A stretch of 64,000 nt of DNA from Dyella nitratireducens (GTDB taxonomy: Bacteria; Pseudomonadota; Gammaproteobacteria; Xanthomonadales; Rhodanobacteraceae): assembly GCF_014642835.1 (NCBI RefSeq), contig NZ_BMJA01000002.1, positions 1-64,000 on the forward strand, read 5' to 3'. The translations under genes were made by a program, and so were the position numbers. The notes below the pieces were generated by a model, which did not search any database, had not been told where the DNA came from, and saw only the letters and a list, made by a program, of their open reading frames with translations. This document shows positions 30,211 to 40,554 of the stretch, piece by piece. Position 1 is the first letter of the stretch. Every line of letters starts with the position of its first letter.

Positions 30211-30936
30211 ATGGGTAGAGGCCCGTCCATCGAAGGTCGCAAGAACGCCGAAGACGCCAAGCGCGCCAAGGTGTTCACCAAGCTGATCCGCGAAATCACT
30301 GTTGCCACGCGCGCCGGCGTGCCCGACCCGGCGCTCAACCCGCGCCTGCGCACGGCCGTGGACAAGGCGCTGACCGCCAACATGTCCAAGGACACCATCG
30401 AGCGCGCGATCAAGCGCGGCTCCGGTGCCGACGGCGGCGCGAAGATGGAAGAGCTGCGCTACGAAGGCTACGGCCCGGGCGGCATCGCGCTGATCATCGA
30501 ATGTTTCACCGACAACACCGTCCGCACCGTGGCCGATGTGCGCCACGCGCTGACCAAGCACGGCGGCAACCTGGGCACCAGCGGCTCGGTGGCGTTCCAG
30601 TTCACGCGTTGCGGCGAGCTGGTGTTCCCCACCAGTGGTGATGAAGCGAAGGAAGAAAAGATTCTGGAAGCCGCGCTCGACGCGGGCGCCGACGACGTGG
30701 TCAACGAGCACGGCGAAAGCACGGTGATCTGTGCGCCGGAAAACTTCGAAGCCGTACAGCAGAAATTGCTCGAAGCCGGCCTCGATGCGCAGCACGCGGG
30801 TGTGGTGATGCGTCCGAACAACCGCACTGCGGTGTCCGGAGAAACGCTGGAAACACTTACTGATCTGCTTGAAAAACTCGATGGTCTCGACGACGTGAGC
30901 GAGGTCTACCACAACGCATTGCTGCCGGCCGAGTGA
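30211..30936 (+). CDS. yebC: YebC/PmpR-family protein (TACO1 family)
   Basis: A 241-residue protein of the YebC family, with roles reported in transcription control and, more recently, translation of proline-rich stretches. Typical motifs are [24 protein letters not shown] in modified form at the N-terminus, [15 protein letters not shown], and [14 protein letters not shown]. It lies immediately before ruvC, the usual yebC-ruvCAB order. Confidence 0.93.
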   Translation: MGRGPSIEGRKNAEDAKRAKVFTKLIREITVATRAGVPDPALNPRLRTAVDKALTANMSKDTIERAIKRGSGADGGAKMEELRYEGYGPGGIALIIECFTDNTVRTVADVRHALTKHGGNLGTSGSVAFQFTRCGELVFPTSGDEAKEEKILEAALDAGADDVVNEHGESTVICAPENFEAVQQKLLEAGLDAQHAGVVMRPNNRTAVSGETLETLTDLLEKLDGLDDVSEVYHNALLPAE

Positions 30937-30958
30937 CAGGCTTTCGAGCCACCTCTCC

Positions 30959-31480
30959 ATGATCCGCATCATCGGCATTGATCCTGGCAGCCAGCGCACG
31001 GGCATCGGCATCGTGGATGTCGATGCCGCCGGCAAGCTGTCGCATGTTTTTCATGCCGCACTGGTCGTAGCTGGCGAAGAGGATTTCACGCTGCGCCTGA
31101 AACGCATCTTCGAAGGCGTGGATGACATCATCTCGACGCATCGTCCGGTGGAGTGCAGCATCGAGCGCGTGTTCATGGCGCGCAATCCCGATTCGGCGCT
31201 CAAGCTCGGGCAGGCACGCGGAGCGGCGATCTGCGCGGTGGTGAATCGCGGCATTTCGGTGCACGAATACGCCGCCACCGAAGTGAAGAAGGCCGTGGTC
31301 GGTGGTGGCCGCAGCGACAAAACCCAGGTGCAACACATGATCGGTGTACTGCTCGGCCTGAAGGGCCCGATCCAGGCGGATGCGGCCGATGCGCTGGCGA
31401 TTGCCGTCGCGCATGCGCATACCCGTTCCAGTCTCGAACGCGTGGGCATTCCGCGCATGGCATGGAGACGTCGCCGATGA
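30959..31480 (+). CDS. ruvC: Holliday junction resolvase RuvC
   Basis: The endonuclease that cuts Holliday junctions. The 173-residue protein has [17 protein letters not shown] at the N-terminus with the first catalytic Asp, an acidic residue in CSIERVF, and [13 protein letters not shown] at the C-terminus. Its TGA overlaps the ruvA ATG (ATGA). Confidence 0.96.
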   Translation: MIRIIGIDPGSQRTGIGIVDVDAAGKLSHVFHAALVVAGEEDFTLRLKRIFEGVDDIISTHRPVECSIERVFMARNPDSALKLGQARGAAICAVVNRGISVHEYAATEVKKAVVGGGRSDKTQVQHMIGVLLGLKGPIQADAADALAIAVAHAHTRSSLERVGIPRMAWRRRR

Positions 31481-32073
31481 TCGGCCGACTTAGAGGCACA
31501 CTCATTTCGAAGCAGCCGCCTTGGCTGCTGGTGGAAGTAGGTGGTGTGGGCTATGAACTGGAAGCACCCATGTCCACCATTTACGACCTGCCGCAAACCG
31601 GCAAGGAAGTGACGCTGCTTACGCACTACGCGGTGAAGGAAGACAGCGTGGCGCTGTACGGTTTCTTGCATGAATCCGAACGCGCTTCGTTCCGCAATCT
31701 GTTGAAGGTCAGCGGCATCGGCGCGAAGACCGCGCTGGCCGTTTTGTCCGGCGTGTCGACACAGGATTTTGCCCGGCTCGTGCAGGCTGGCGACGTGGTT
31801 GCGCTCACCAAGATTCCCGGCATCGGCAAGAAGACGGCCGAACGCATCGTGGTGGAGTTGCGCGATCGCGTAGACGGTCTTGGTGCGAGCATGCCGGGCC
31901 TTGCCGCTGCGCCGGGTGCACCGGCCGATCCAGCCGCCGAGGCCACCGTGGCGTTGCAGCAGCTTGGCTACAAGCCGGCCGAAGTAAGCCGGCTGGTGCA
32001 AAAAGTGGCCGAGCAGGGCGACAGCGCCGAAACCATTATTCGCAAGGCGCTACGCGCCGCACTTGGGAGTTGA
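31477..32073 (+). CDS. ruvA: Holliday junction branch-migration protein RuvA
   Basis: Binds four-way junctions and loads RuvB. The 198-residue protein starts [17 protein letters not shown] fold, then tandem helix-hairpin-helix motifs ([15 protein letters not shown] and [16 protein letters not shown]), then a C-terminal RuvB-binding three-helix domain ([19 protein letters not shown]). Confidence 0.96.
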   Translation: MIGRLRGTLISKQPPWLLVEVGGVGYELEAPMSTIYDLPQTGKEVTLLTHYAVKEDSVALYGFLHESERASFRNLLKVSGIGAKTALAVLSGVSTQDFARLVQAGDVVALTKIPGIGKKTAERIVVELRDRVDGLGASMPGLAAAPGAPADPAAEATVALQQLGYKPAEVSRLVQKVAEQGDSAETIIRKALRAALGS

Positions 32074-32076
32074 ACC

Positions 32077-33972
32077 GTGGGTAGTCATCAAGGAACGGTC
32101 GAAGCCGATAGCAAGAAACGACTGGCCGTGCTGGCGCTGGGCGCCATCGGCGTGGTCTACGGCGACATCGGCACGAGTCCGCTCTATACCTTGCAGACCA
32201 CGCTGAGCTACGAGGGCAAAACCCCGCACCCGGACACTATCTATGGTGTGCTGTCGCTGATCTTTTGGGCGCAGATCATCGTGGTGTCGCTGAAGTACGT
32301 GGTGTTCATCATGCGCGCTGACAACAAGGGCGAAGGCGGCATCATGGCGCTGATGGCGTTGGCGCTGCGCGGCGTGGGTGGACAGCCGAAATTGCGTTGG
32401 CTGCTCGCGATCATCGGCATTTTCGGTGCGGCGCTGTTCTATGGCGATGGCGTGATCACGCCAGCTATTTCCGTGTTGTCTGCCGTGGAAGGCGTGAAGG
32501 TGGCGGCGCCCGGACTTGCGCACTGGGTGATGCCGGTCACTGCCGTCATTCTGTTCTTTCTGTTCGCGCTGCAAAAACATGGCACGGACAAGGTGGGCAA
32601 ACTGTTCGGTCCGGTGATGGTGGTGTGGTTCATCGTCATCGCGCTGATCGGTTTGTACAACATCCAGCAATACCCGGGTGTGTTGCGCGCGCTTTCTCCG
32701 CATTACGGCCTGGAGTTTTTTCAACATCACGGTTGGGGTGCCTTCGTGGCCTTGGGTGGCGTGGTGCTGGCACTGACCGGTGCCGAAGCGCTGTATGCAG
32801 ACATGGGGCATTTTGGTAAGCACCCCATTCGCATCGCTTGGTTTTATTTCATTTTGCCGGCGCTGGTGCTCAATTATTTTGGCCAGGGTGCGTTGCTGTT
32901 GCGTGATCCCAGTGCTATCGACAACCCGTTCTTCAAGGCGGTGCCGTCGGTGTTTCTGTATCCGATGGTCGGCCTGGCTACGGTGGCGACCGTGATTGCG
33001 TCGCAAGCGGTGATTTCCGGCGCGTTTTCGATGACGCGTGAAGCCATGTCCCTGGGTTACTCGATGCGTATGCCTGTGGTGCATACCTCGCGCGAAATGT
33101 CCGGACAGATTTTCGTGCCGTGGATCAATGCCTTCCTGCTGGTGATGGTGCTGGCAGCAGTGGTGGGCTTCGGCAGCTCCGATGCCTTGAGTGCGGCTTA
33201 CGGTATCGCCGTGACCGGCACGATGAGCATCACCACCATGCTGGCATTGTTCGTCGCGCGCCATCAGTGGGGCTGGCCCCTGCCGCTGGTGATTCTGGTG
33301 GGTGCGATTTTGTTGGTTATCGACCTGTCGTTCTTCGGTGCCAATCTGCTGAAGGTCGAAGCAGGTGGCTGGTTCCCGTTGGTGCTGGGTCTGGGTGTGT
33401 TCATCGTGATGACCACCTGGCGTCGCGGCCGCGAGCTGGTGGTGCGCGAGATCAAGCAAGGTGGATTAGCCTTGGCGCCTTTCATCGACAACATCGCCGA
33501 GCATCCGCCGCTGCGCGTGCCGGGCACTGCCGTGTTCCTCACTGCCAACCAGAATGCCGTGCCGCATGCGTTGCTGCATAACCTCAAGCACAACAAAGTG
33601 CTGCATGAGCGCAATGTCATGCTGACGGTGGAAGTACTGGAAACCCCCGTAGCCGACCCCGGCGAGCGCATCCATCTTTCACCGCTGGGCAGCGACTTCT
33701 ACAGCCTGGAAATTCGCTTCGGCTTTGCCGAGGACCCGAACATTCCGCTGGCGCTGTCCAAGTGCGCCAAGAGCGGCTTGCCGTTCGACCTGATGGACAC
33801 CACCTTCTTCCTGTCACGCGAGAACATCGTGGCCGACAAGCGCCGTCCGGGCATGGCGCTGTGGCGCGATCGGCTGTTTGCTTTCATGTCGCGCAACGCG
33901 TTGCCGGCGACGGCGTTTTTCCAGATTCCCGGCAATCGCTTGATCGAATTGGGGACGCAGCTGGAGATTTGA
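32077..33972 (+). CDS. kup: Low-affinity potassium transporter Kup
   Basis: A K+/H+ symporter of 631 residues with about twelve membrane spans and a cytoplasmic tail. The start is GTG three bases after ruvA. Motifs: LGAIGVVYGDIGTSPLYTLQ at the N-terminus, NKGEGGIMALMALA, and FFYGDGVITPAISVLSAVEG in slightly modified form. It is inserted between ruvA and ruvB, which are normally adjacent; the tight spacing suggests co-transcription with ruvCA. Confidence 0.95.
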   Translation: MGSHQGTVEADSKKRLAVLALGAIGVVYGDIGTSPLYTLQTTLSYEGKTPHPDTIYGVLSLIFWAQIIVVSLKYVVFIMRADNKGEGGIMALMALALRGVGGQPKLRWLLAIIGIFGAALFYGDGVITPAISVLSAVEGVKVAAPGLAHWVMPVTAVILFFLFALQKHGTDKVGKLFGPVMVVWFIVIALIGLYNIQQYPGVLRALSPHYGLEFFQHHGWGAFVALGGVVLALTGAEALYADMGHFGKHPIRIAWFYFILPALVLNYFGQGALLLRDPSAIDNPFFKAVPSVFLYPMVGLATVATVIASQAVISGAFSMTREAMSLGYSMRMPVVHTSREMSGQIFVPWINAFLLVMVLAAVVGFGSSDALSAAYGIAVTGTMSITTMLALFVARHQWGWPLPLVILVGAILLVIDLSFFGANLLKVEAGGWFPLVLGLGVFIVMTTWRRGRELVVREIKQGGLALAPFIDNIAEHPPLRVPGTAVFLTANQNAVPHALLHNLKHNKVLHERNVMLTVEVLETPVADPGERIHLSPLGSDFYSLEIRFGFAEDPNIPLALSKCAKSGLPFDLMDTTFFLSRENIVADKRRPGMALWRDRLFAFMSRNALPATAFFQIPGNRLIELGTQLEI

Positions 33973-34020
33973 GGGCAGGGGCTTCGCCCTTAAACCTCGG
34001 CGCTCCGTCATAATCGCCGT

Positions 34021-35067
34021 ATGTCCGATCACCGCATCATCACTGCAGCCTCCCAGCTCGACGACGAAGCGCTCGAGGCGTCGATCCGTCCCAAGCGTCT
34101 CAACGAGTATCTGGGCCAGCAGGCAGTGCGCGAGCAGTTGTCGATCTACATCGAGGCGGCGAAAAAGCGTGGTGGTGCGCTTGACCATGTGTTGATCTTC
34201 GGGCCACCTGGCCTGGGCAAGACCACGTTGAGTCATGTGATTGCCAATGAGCTGGGTGTCAACATCCGTTCCACCTCCGGCCCGGTGCTGGAGCGTGCCG
34301 GTGATCTGGCGGCGCTGCTCACCAATCTCGAAAAGAACGACGTGTTGTTCGTCGACGAAATCCATCGCCTCTCGCCGGTGGTAGAGGAAGTGCTCTATCC
34401 GGCGATGGAGGATTTCCAGATCGACATCATGATCGGCGAAGGCCCTGCCGCGCGTTCGATCAAATTGGACTTGCCACCTTTCACCTTGATCGGTGCCACC
34501 ACGCGCGCAGGTTTGTTGACCGCGCCGTTGCGCGATCGCTTCGGCATCGTGCAGCGCCTGGAGTTCTATTCGCCCGACGAACTCACCGCGATCGTGCGCC
34601 GCTCGGCGCGCATTCTTGGTATCCCCTGCGAAGTTGATGGCGCGCAGGAAATCGCGCGCCGCTCGCGTGGCACGCCGCGTATCGCCAACCGCCTGTTGCG
34701 TCGCGTGCGCGATTACGCCGAAGTGCGCGCGAATGGTCATATCACGCTGGAGGCGGCGCAGGCGGCGATGAACATGCTCAAAGTCGATGCCGAAGGTTTC
34801 GACGAACTCGACCGCCGCCTGCTCACCATCATCATCGAGAACTTCGATGGCGGCCCGGTGGGTGTGGAATCGCTGGCTGCTGCGTTAAGTGAAGATCGCG
34901 GCACGCTGGAAGATGTGGTCGAGCCCTACCTGATCCAGCAAGGCTTCCTTATTCGCACGGCGCGCGGACGGATGGCCAGCGCGAAAGCCTGGCGTCACCT
35001 TGGGCTCACGCCCCCGCCGCGACAACCGCAGCCGGGTGATCTTTTCAATGGCGGTTCCGATGTCTGA
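34021..35067 (+). CDS. ruvB: Holliday junction branch-migration ATPase RuvB
   Basis: The AAA+ motor of branch migration. The 348-residue protein has Walker [12 protein letters not shown] at 61-71, Walker [10 protein letters not shown], a sensor in GATTRAGLL, and the C-terminal winged helix [27 protein letters not shown] in part. It is separated from ruvA by kup and overlaps ybgC. Confidence 0.96.
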   Translation: MSDHRIITAASQLDDEALEASIRPKRLNEYLGQQAVREQLSIYIEAAKKRGGALDHVLIFGPPGLGKTTLSHVIANELGVNIRSTSGPVLERAGDLAALLTNLEKNDVLFVDEIHRLSPVVEEVLYPAMEDFQIDIMIGEGPAARSIKLDLPPFTLIGATTRAGLLTAPLRDRFGIVQRLEFYSPDELTAIVRRSARILGIPCEVDGAQEIARRSRGTPRIANRLLRRVRDYAEVRANGHITLEAAQAAMNMLKVDAEGFDELDRRLLTIIIENFDGGPVGVESLAAALSEDRGTLEDVVEPYLIQQGFLIRTARGRMASAKAWRHLGLTPPPRQPQPGDLFNGGSDV

Positions 35068-35470
35068 AACAGCTTTTACCTGGCCGGTGCGCGTGTACTG
35101 GGAGGACACCGACGCCGGCGGGGTGGTGTACCACGCCAGCTACCTGCGCTTCCTGGAACGCGCCCGCACGGAGTGGTTGCGTGCCCTGGGCGTGGACCAG
35201 ATGGCGTTCAAACAGGCGACCGGGCTGGCCTTCATGGTGCACCGGATGGAGATCGACTTCCTCAGGCCCGCCCTGCTGGACGATGAACTGACGGTGGCGG
35301 TGGAAGTCAAAGATCGTCGTTCAGCCAGTATTCTTTTCGCGCAATCGATTCACCGGGTGGATGGCGCCGTGCTCATCAAGGCGCAGGTACGTGCGGCTTG
35401 CGTGGACTTGGCAAGAATGCAGCCCGCCCGGATCCCGGAAGACATCATGGGCCGGATTGCTCGAGGTTGA
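35060..35470 (+). CDS. ybgC: Acyl-CoA thioesterase YbgC
   Basis: A hot-dog-fold thioesterase, first gene of the Tol-Pal cluster. The 136-residue protein was started at 35060 ([21 protein letters not shown]). The catalytic region is [27 protein letters not shown]. The ATG lies within the last codons of ruvB, so it is probably coupled. An alternative start is 35048. Confidence 0.93.
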   Translation: MSETAFTWPVRVYWEDTDAGGVVYHASYLRFLERARTEWLRALGVDQMAFKQATGLAFMVHRMEIDFLRPALLDDELTVAVEVKDRRSASILFAQSIHRVDGAVLIKAQVRAACVDLARMQPARIPEDIMGRIARG

Positions 35471-35529
35471 TCCTCACATCCGGTCTTAAGTACTTGAGAT
35501 AGCCCTATGCGGTGGAGAGCCCCCAAGCC

Positions 35530-36216
35530 ATGAACGGTGGATTGAACGTTTTCGAGATCGTTTCGGACGCAAGCTGGCCAGTAAAACTGGTGATGCTGGC
35601 GTTGCTGGTGTTCTCCTTCCTGTCCTGGGTGATCATCATCCGCAAGTACGCGCAGTTGAAGGCGGCGATGAACAACGCCGAATCCTTCGAGGAGCGCTTC
35701 TGGTCGGGCGCCGACCTCGCGCAACTGTTCCGCGAAGTCAGCAACAACGGTGGCGACACCGGCGGCATGGAAAGCATCTTCGAGTCGGGCTTTCGTGAAT
35801 TCGTGCGCCAGCGCCAGCGTCGCGGCGCCGACGTGCGCACCGTGATCGAAGGCTCCGAGCGTGCCATGCGCGTGGCCGGCACCAAGGAGATCGGCCTGCT
35901 CGAGCGCAACCTGGAATTCCTTGCCAACGTCGGTTCCATCAGCCCCTACGTGGGCTTGTTCGGTACCGTGTGGGGCATCATGGGCGCCTTCCAGGGCCTG
36001 GGTGAAATGAAGGACGTCACCATCGCCGTGGTGGCGCCGCACATCTCCGAAGCGTTGATTGCCACCGCGATGGGCCTGTTCGCCGCGATCCCGGCGGTAT
36101 GGGCTTACAACCGCTACGCCAACAAGGTGGAGCGTGTCGCCTCGCGCTACGAAGTGTTCCAGGAAGAGTTCTCCTCGGTACTGCAGCGGCAGATCCAGAT
36201 CGACGACAATCACTAA
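35530..36216 (+). CDS. tolQ: TolQ proton channel subunit
   Basis: An inner-membrane protein of the Tol-Pal envelope system that forms the TolQR proton-driven motor. The 228-residue protein has three membrane spans (about 15-40, 135-160 and 170-195) and conserved LEFLANVGSISPYVGLFGTVWGIMGAFQGLG. Started at ATG 35530; a GTG at 35512 is in frame. Confidence 0.96.
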   Translation: MNGGLNVFEIVSDASWPVKLVMLALLVFSFLSWVIIIRKYAQLKAAMNNAESFEERFWSGADLAQLFREVSNNGGDTGGMESIFESGFREFVRQRQRRGADVRTVIEGSERAMRVAGTKEIGLLERNLEFLANVGSISPYVGLFGTVWGIMGAFQGLGEMKDVTIAVVAPHISEALIATAMGLFAAIPAVWAYNRYANKVERVASRYEVFQEEFSSVLQRQIQIDDNH

Positions 36217-36228
36217 GAGGCCGCGACC

Positions 36229-36681
36229 ATGCTCAGCTCCGCGCGCCATAAGCGTTTAAAGCTCAAATCCGAAATCAACGTCGTGCCTTACATCGACGTG
36301 ATGCTCGTGCTGCTGATCATCTTCATGGTCACCGCGCCGATGCTCAACGCCAACGTCGACGTCAACTTGCCGCAAGCCAACGCCAAGTCGCTGCAGGACA
36401 AGAAAGAACCGGTGATTGTTTCGGTCGATACCCAAGGCCAGATGTATCTCACCCTGGGCACCAGCAAAAAGGAACCCATCGACGCCGATGCGCTGAAGGT
36501 GAAGGTCGGCGCGTTCGTCAAGCAGAATCCGGATGTGAGCGTGCTGGTCGCGGGCGATCGCAACGGCAAGTATGACGGCGTGTACCAGGTGCTGGCCTTG
36601 TTGCAGCAGGCTGGCGTGGCCAAGGTCGGTTTGATGAGTGCGCCGGAGTCAGGCAGCCCGAATGCGAATGGACGACCGTAA
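36229..36681 (+). CDS. tolR: TolR
   Basis: The 150-residue partner of TolQ, with one membrane span near residues 17-40 preceded by INVVPYIDVMLVLLIIFMV. The proton-carrying Asp lies within PYIDVML. The periplasmic domain follows. It overlaps tolA by about 20 bases. Confidence 0.96.
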   Translation: MLSSARHKRLKLKSEINVVPYIDVMLVLLIIFMVTAPMLNANVDVNLPQANAKSLQDKKEPVIVSVDTQGQMYLTLGTSKKEPIDADALKVKVGAFVKQNPDVSVLVAGDRNGKYDGVYQVLALLQQAGVAKVGLMSAPESGSPNANGRP

Positions 36682-37606
36682 TTCGAAGGGCACGCCGCTC
36701 GCGGTCGCGCTGTCGGCGGTACTCCATCTTGGTATCGTGGCCTTCCTGTTTCTGGCCATGCTGTCTTGTACCTCGTACGAGAAGTTTCTCAGTGTGCTGC
36801 ATCTGCCCAACCCAATCACCTGTACGCCGCCGCCACTGCAGCTCAGCGGTCCGGTGATCGAGGCCACGCTGATCGGCAATACCGCTGCGCCACCGCCGAA
36901 ATCAGAGAAGGTGAAGCCGATACCGAACACGGTGCCGCCACCGCCCTCCGTACCGCCGCCGCCACCCCCGCCGATGCAGCAACCCAAGCCGAGCCAGCTG
37001 CCACCGCCACCGGAGCATCCGGACGTGGTGGATCAGGAGCGCGTGGTACAGGATGCCTTGCAAAAGGCCGAGAACGCCAAGAAAGAACAGGAAGAAAAAG
37101 AGCGTCAGCGTCAGGCTGAGTTGGACGCCCAGGCGGCCAAGAAGAAAGCCGAGCAGGAAAAGGTGGATGAGATGTTCAAGCAGCTCGACGCCGCCTCCGC
37201 GCAAACGCAAAAGGCTGCCAACAAGGCCAAGCAGGCCAAACAGCAGCTTGAGGATCAAAAGAATGCGCAGTTGAACGGGCTGGAAAACCTGCCTGACGCC
37301 GCGCAGCGCCAGACCGGCAACAACTCCAACAGCACGCTCTTGTCGCAATACATGGCCGCAGTTCAGAACGCCGTCACGCAGAATTGGATCAGGCCGGATA
37401 ACATGCCAAACGCTCCATGCGTGGTTCACATCGTGCAAATTCCTGGTGGCCAAGTGCTGAGCGCCAAGGCATCACCCAACTGCCCGTATGATGCAGCCGG
37501 CAAGAAATCCGTAGAGGATGCCGTGTTACGCGCGCAACCGCTGCCTTACCAGGGTTTCGAAAGCGTGTTCCGGCGCGAAATCGACTTCACCTTCATTCCG
37601 CAGTGA
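36662..37606 (+). CDS. tolA: TolA
   Basis: The protein that links the TolQR motor to TolB/Pal. The 314-residue protein has an N-terminal membrane anchor (about 13-38, with LHLGIVAFLFLAML). A proline tract follows (about 75-120, with runs of six or seven prolines), then a Lys/Glu/Ala/Gln-rich helical domain (about 125-215) and the C-terminal TolA III domain (SQYMAAVQNAVTQNWIRPD). The helical stalk is shorter than that of E. coli TolA (421 residues in all). Confidence 0.93.
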   Translation: MRMDDRNSKGTPLAVALSAVLHLGIVAFLFLAMLSCTSYEKFLSVLHLPNPITCTPPPLQLSGPVIEATLIGNTAAPPPKSEKVKPIPNTVPPPPSVPPPPPPPMQQPKPSQLPPPPEHPDVVDQERVVQDALQKAENAKKEQEEKERQRQAELDAQAAKKKAEQEKVDEMFKQLDAASAQTQKAANKAKQAKQQLEDQKNAQLNGLENLPDAAQRQTGNNSNSTLLSQYMAAVQNAVTQNWIRPDNMPNAPCVVHIVQIPGGQVLSAKASPNCPYDAAGKKSVEDAVLRAQPLPYQGFESVFRREIDFTFIPQ

Positions 37607-37616
37607 GCAAGTTCCC

Positions 37617-38936
37617 ATGCGCAGATCATCCCGATCGTTATTGACCCTCGCCCTGCTGCTGATCGCAGCGCTGGTGACGGGGCCCGCCTTTGGCCAGGCG
37701 CTGAACGTGCAGATTGTCGGCGGCACCAAGTCGGCCACGCCGATCGCCGTGGTGCCGTTTGCCCAGCAGGGCGCGCCGCTGCCCACCGACGTTGCCGACG
37801 TCATTCGCAACGACCTCAACCGCTGCGGCAAATTCCGCTCGCTGGCGGTCAGCGAAATCGTTGAGCAGCCCACCCAGGGTTCGGACATCAAGTTCGCTAC
37901 CTGGCGTTTGCTCAAGCAGGATTACATCGTGATCGGCCGCATCAAGGATGCCGGCAATGGCATGGTGACGGTGGAATACGAGCTGTGGGACGTCAACCGC
38001 CAGCAACGCCTGCTGGGTGAGGCCATGTCGCCGGCTGCCACCAGCGATCTGCGCAGCGTCGCGCATCAGATCGCCGACAAAATCTTCCAGCAGATCACTG
38101 GCATCCCCGGCGCTTTCTGGACGCGCATCGCCTACGTGACCATGGTGGGTAGCGGCAACAACGCCACCTATTCGCTGATCGTGGCCGATTCGGATGGCTA
38201 CAACCCGCAGGTGGTGGCGCGCTCGCATGAGGCATTGCTGTCGCCCAAGTGGTCGCCGGATGGCACGCGCATTGCCTACGTGTCGTTCGAAAGCGGCAAC
38301 TCGGCGATCTACATCCAGAACATCACCACCGGTGCCCGACAGCTGATTTCAGGTCGTGCCAAGGGCATCAACGGTGCGCCTGCCTGGTCGCCCGACGGTA
38401 CCAAGCTGGCGCTTGCGCTTTCTTATACCGGTAACCCAGAGATCTACGTGATGGACCTGGGTTCTCGTCAGGAAACCCGCCTGACCCGCAGCCTTGCCAT
38501 CAATACCGAGCCGGTCTGGGCGCCGGATGGCCAGAGCGTCTACTTCACCTCCGACCGGTCCGGCAAGCCGCAGATCTATCGCGTTTCTGCGAGCGGGGGC
38601 ACGCCTGAGCGCATCAGCTTCCAGGGACAGCAGAATCTGGACTCCGCGATCAGCTATGACGGCAAGCAGATTGCCATGGTGCAGGCCAACGGGAACGTGT
38701 ATCGTATCGCCATCATGGACCAGAGCCTCGGTGGGCAGGTGCGCTTCATCTCACCCGGTCCGATTGACGAATCGCCAAGCTTCGCGCCGAACGCCAGCAT
38801 GTTGATCTACGCCGCCACCGATGGAACCCGAGACGTGCTTTACGCCGTATCGAACGACGGCCTGGTGCGTCAGCGCCTGGCGCTTGCAGACGGCGACGTC
38901 CGTGAGCCGGCCTGGGGACCCTATCGCAAGCAATAA
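37617..38936 (+). CDS. tolB: TolB periplasmic protein
   Basis: A 439-residue periplasmic β-propeller partner of Pal. Signal peptide LLTLALLLIAALVTGPAFGQA. An N-terminal domain is followed by WD-like repeats with SPKWSPDGTRIAYVS, PAWSPDGTKLALAL, PVWAPDGQSVYFTS and similar. The start at 37617 was chosen because it begins the signal peptide. Confidence 0.96.
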   Translation: MRRSSRSLLTLALLLIAALVTGPAFGQALNVQIVGGTKSATPIAVVPFAQQGAPLPTDVADVIRNDLNRCGKFRSLAVSEIVEQPTQGSDIKFATWRLLKQDYIVIGRIKDAGNGMVTVEYELWDVNRQQRLLGEAMSPAATSDLRSVAHQIADKIFQQITGIPGAFWTRIAYVTMVGSGNNATYSLIVADSDGYNPQVVARSHEALLSPKWSPDGTRIAYVSFESGNSAIYIQNITTGARQLISGRAKGINGAPAWSPDGTKLALALSYTGNPEIYVMDLGSRQETRLTRSLAINTEPVWAPDGQSVYFTSDRSGKPQIYRVSASGGTPERISFQGQQNLDSAISYDGKQIAMVQANGNVYRIAIMDQSLGGQVRFISPGPIDESPSFAPNASMLIYAATDGTRDVLYAVSNDGLVRQRLALADGDVREPAWGPYRKQ

Positions 38937-38947
38937 TGTAACCCCGT

Positions 38948-38968
38948 CGCAAGCCTTCAAGGCTTGCG
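38948..38968. repeat. Hairpin between tolB and pal
   Basis: A ten-base perfect palindrome, CGCAAGCCTT and AAGGCTTGCG around one base, lies 12 bases after the tolB stop in a 249-base gap. There is no T run, so it is not a standard terminator. The gap is long enough to hold a separate promoter for pal. Confidence 0.6.
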
Positions 38969-39185
38969 GCTGGAAGACCCGAGGAGGGGCCGGAGCATGC
39001 GAATGTTCCGGTCGGGCGTGACCGTTTGCCATGTCTGTTTTGGTGGCCTCTGCAGTACAATGCGTGGCCGTAGTTTGTAGAAGCAAGAAAAAACAAAACA
39101 ACAGCCGGCCCACCGGCGACGACTGACCCGTAACCGCAATCGTCATTGACTGTCGGAAATCAAACCCGTTTGAAGGAACGTCACC

Positions 39186-39695
39186 ATGAATAAGACCGTT
39201 CGTATCGCCCTGGTCGCCCTGCTCTGTGTCGGTGCGGCCGCTTGCTCCAAGAAGCAGGAAGTGAAGCCTCAGCCGCAGCAGCAGGAAACCCAGCAGGAAG
39301 CCCCTGCCCAGACCGGTGAGCACAAGTACACCGCCGCTGACCTCGACACCGATGCCTGCCTGAAGGTCCGCACCATTTACTTCGATTTCGACAAGGACGA
39401 AGTGAAGCCGGAGTTCCAGCAGTACATGCAGTGCCACGCCAAGTTCCTGCAGGACGTGCCGACCGCTCGCATGCGCCTGGAAGGCAATGCCGACGAGCGC
39501 GGTACGCGTGAATACAACCTGGGCCTGGGCGAGCGTCGTGGTAACGCCGTGTCCAGCGGCCTGCAGGCCAATGGCGCGTCCTCCAGCCAGATCAGCGTGA
39601 TCAGCTACGGCAAAGAGAAGCCGGTGTGCCGTGAGCACAACGAAGATTGCTGGAGCAAGAACCGTCGCGTCGAAATCGTCTACACCGCGACATAA
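39186..39695 (+). CDS. pal: Peptidoglycan-associated lipoprotein Pal
   Basis: A 169-residue outer-membrane lipoprotein with signal peptide and lipobox VGAAAC (Cys20). A Gln/Pro-rich linker leads to the OmpA-like domain (TIYFDFDKDEVKPEF, LEGNADERGTREYNLGLGERR) that binds peptidoglycan. Preceded by GAAGGAACG as ribosome site. Confidence 0.97.
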   Translation: MNKTVRIALVALLCVGAAACSKKQEVKPQPQQQETQQEAPAQTGEHKYTAADLDTDACLKVRTIYFDFDKDEVKPEFQQYMQCHAKFLQDVPTARMRLEGNADERGTREYNLGLGERRGNAVSSGLQANGASSSQISVISYGKEKPVCREHNEDCWSKNRRVEIVYTAT

Positions 39696-40543
39696 TGGTG
39701 TGTTGGTTGGCTAATCGCTTCATGGCCAATCTCAGCATGGCGGGCGCCTTGGCGTCCGCCATGCTGTTTATGGCACCTGCACACGCTCAGAACTCTCCCA
39801 TGAGCCTGGCCGACCGCGTTGCGCGCCTCGAGCAGCAACAGCAGAACCAGGATCAGAACAAGGTCAACCAGCTCAATCAGCTGCAGCAAATGCAGCAGAC
39901 GATGCAGCAGATGCAAGGCCAGATCGAAGAACTGCAACATCAAGTGCAGCAGTTGCAGGATCAGAGCAAGGCCCAGTACTCCGATCTTGATAGCCGCGTC
40001 GGCCGCCTTGAAAAACAGGGCAGCGCCAACCCGGCACCGTCGTCAAGCGCGCCCCCTGCGGCGAGTGCATCAACACCCGGCACCGCGGCTTCCGCCGCCG
40101 CGCCACCCGCAGCCTCCGCGCCTGCGGCCCCGGCCGAATCGGCAGCCGAGAAGGCAGCCGCGCTCAATGCATACAACACCGCATTCAAATCCTTGCGCGC
40201 CGGCGATTACGTCTCGTCATCGCGCGGGTTTCGTGAGTTCATCCAGAAATACCCCAACGACGGGCTGACGTCGAATGCGTTCTATTGGCTGGGTGAGTCT
40301 TACTACGCCACGACCAACTACCAGGTGGCCGTGGAAGCCTTCAAGCGTCTGCTGAGCCAATATCCGCAAAGCGAAAAAGCACCGGATGCCACGCTCAAGC
40401 TCGGCTATAGCCAGTTGGAAATGAAGCAGACGGATGCCGGCATCGCCACGCTCAAGTCGGTGGTGAGCAAGTATCCCAATTCCAATGCGGCCAAATTGGC
40501 CCAGGAACGCCTGCGGCGTCTCTCGCAGCAGACCACTCGGTGA
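39695..40543 (+). CDS. cpoB: Cell division coordinator CpoB (YbgF)
   Basis: A periplasmic protein coordinating peptidoglycan synthesis with Tol function. The 282-residue protein was started at the ATG overlapping the pal stop (TAATG). The signal peptide ends at APAHAQ. A Gln/Asn-rich coiled coil for trimerisation spans about 45-105. An Ala/Pro/Ser linker follows, then TPR repeats at the C-terminus (YNTAFKSLRAGDYVSSSRGF, PNDGLTSNAFYWLGESYY). Confidence 0.94.
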   Translation: MVCWLANRFMANLSMAGALASAMLFMAPAHAQNSPMSLADRVARLEQQQQNQDQNKVNQLNQLQQMQQTMQQMQGQIEELQHQVQQLQDQSKAQYSDLDSRVGRLEKQGSANPAPSSSAPPAASASTPGTAASAAAPPAASAPAAPAESAAEKAAALNAYNTAFKSLRAGDYVSSSRGFREFIQKYPNDGLTSNAFYWLGESYYATTNYQVAVEAFKRLLSQYPQSEKAPDATLKLGYSQLEMKQTDAGIATLKSVVSKYPNSNAAKLAQERLRRLSQQTTR

Positions 40544-40554
40544 AGGCTTAGGTA

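Noticed and set aside
38948-38968. Terminator after tolB
   Set aside because: The palindrome has no T run and only a one-base formal loop, so it was listed as a hairpin only.
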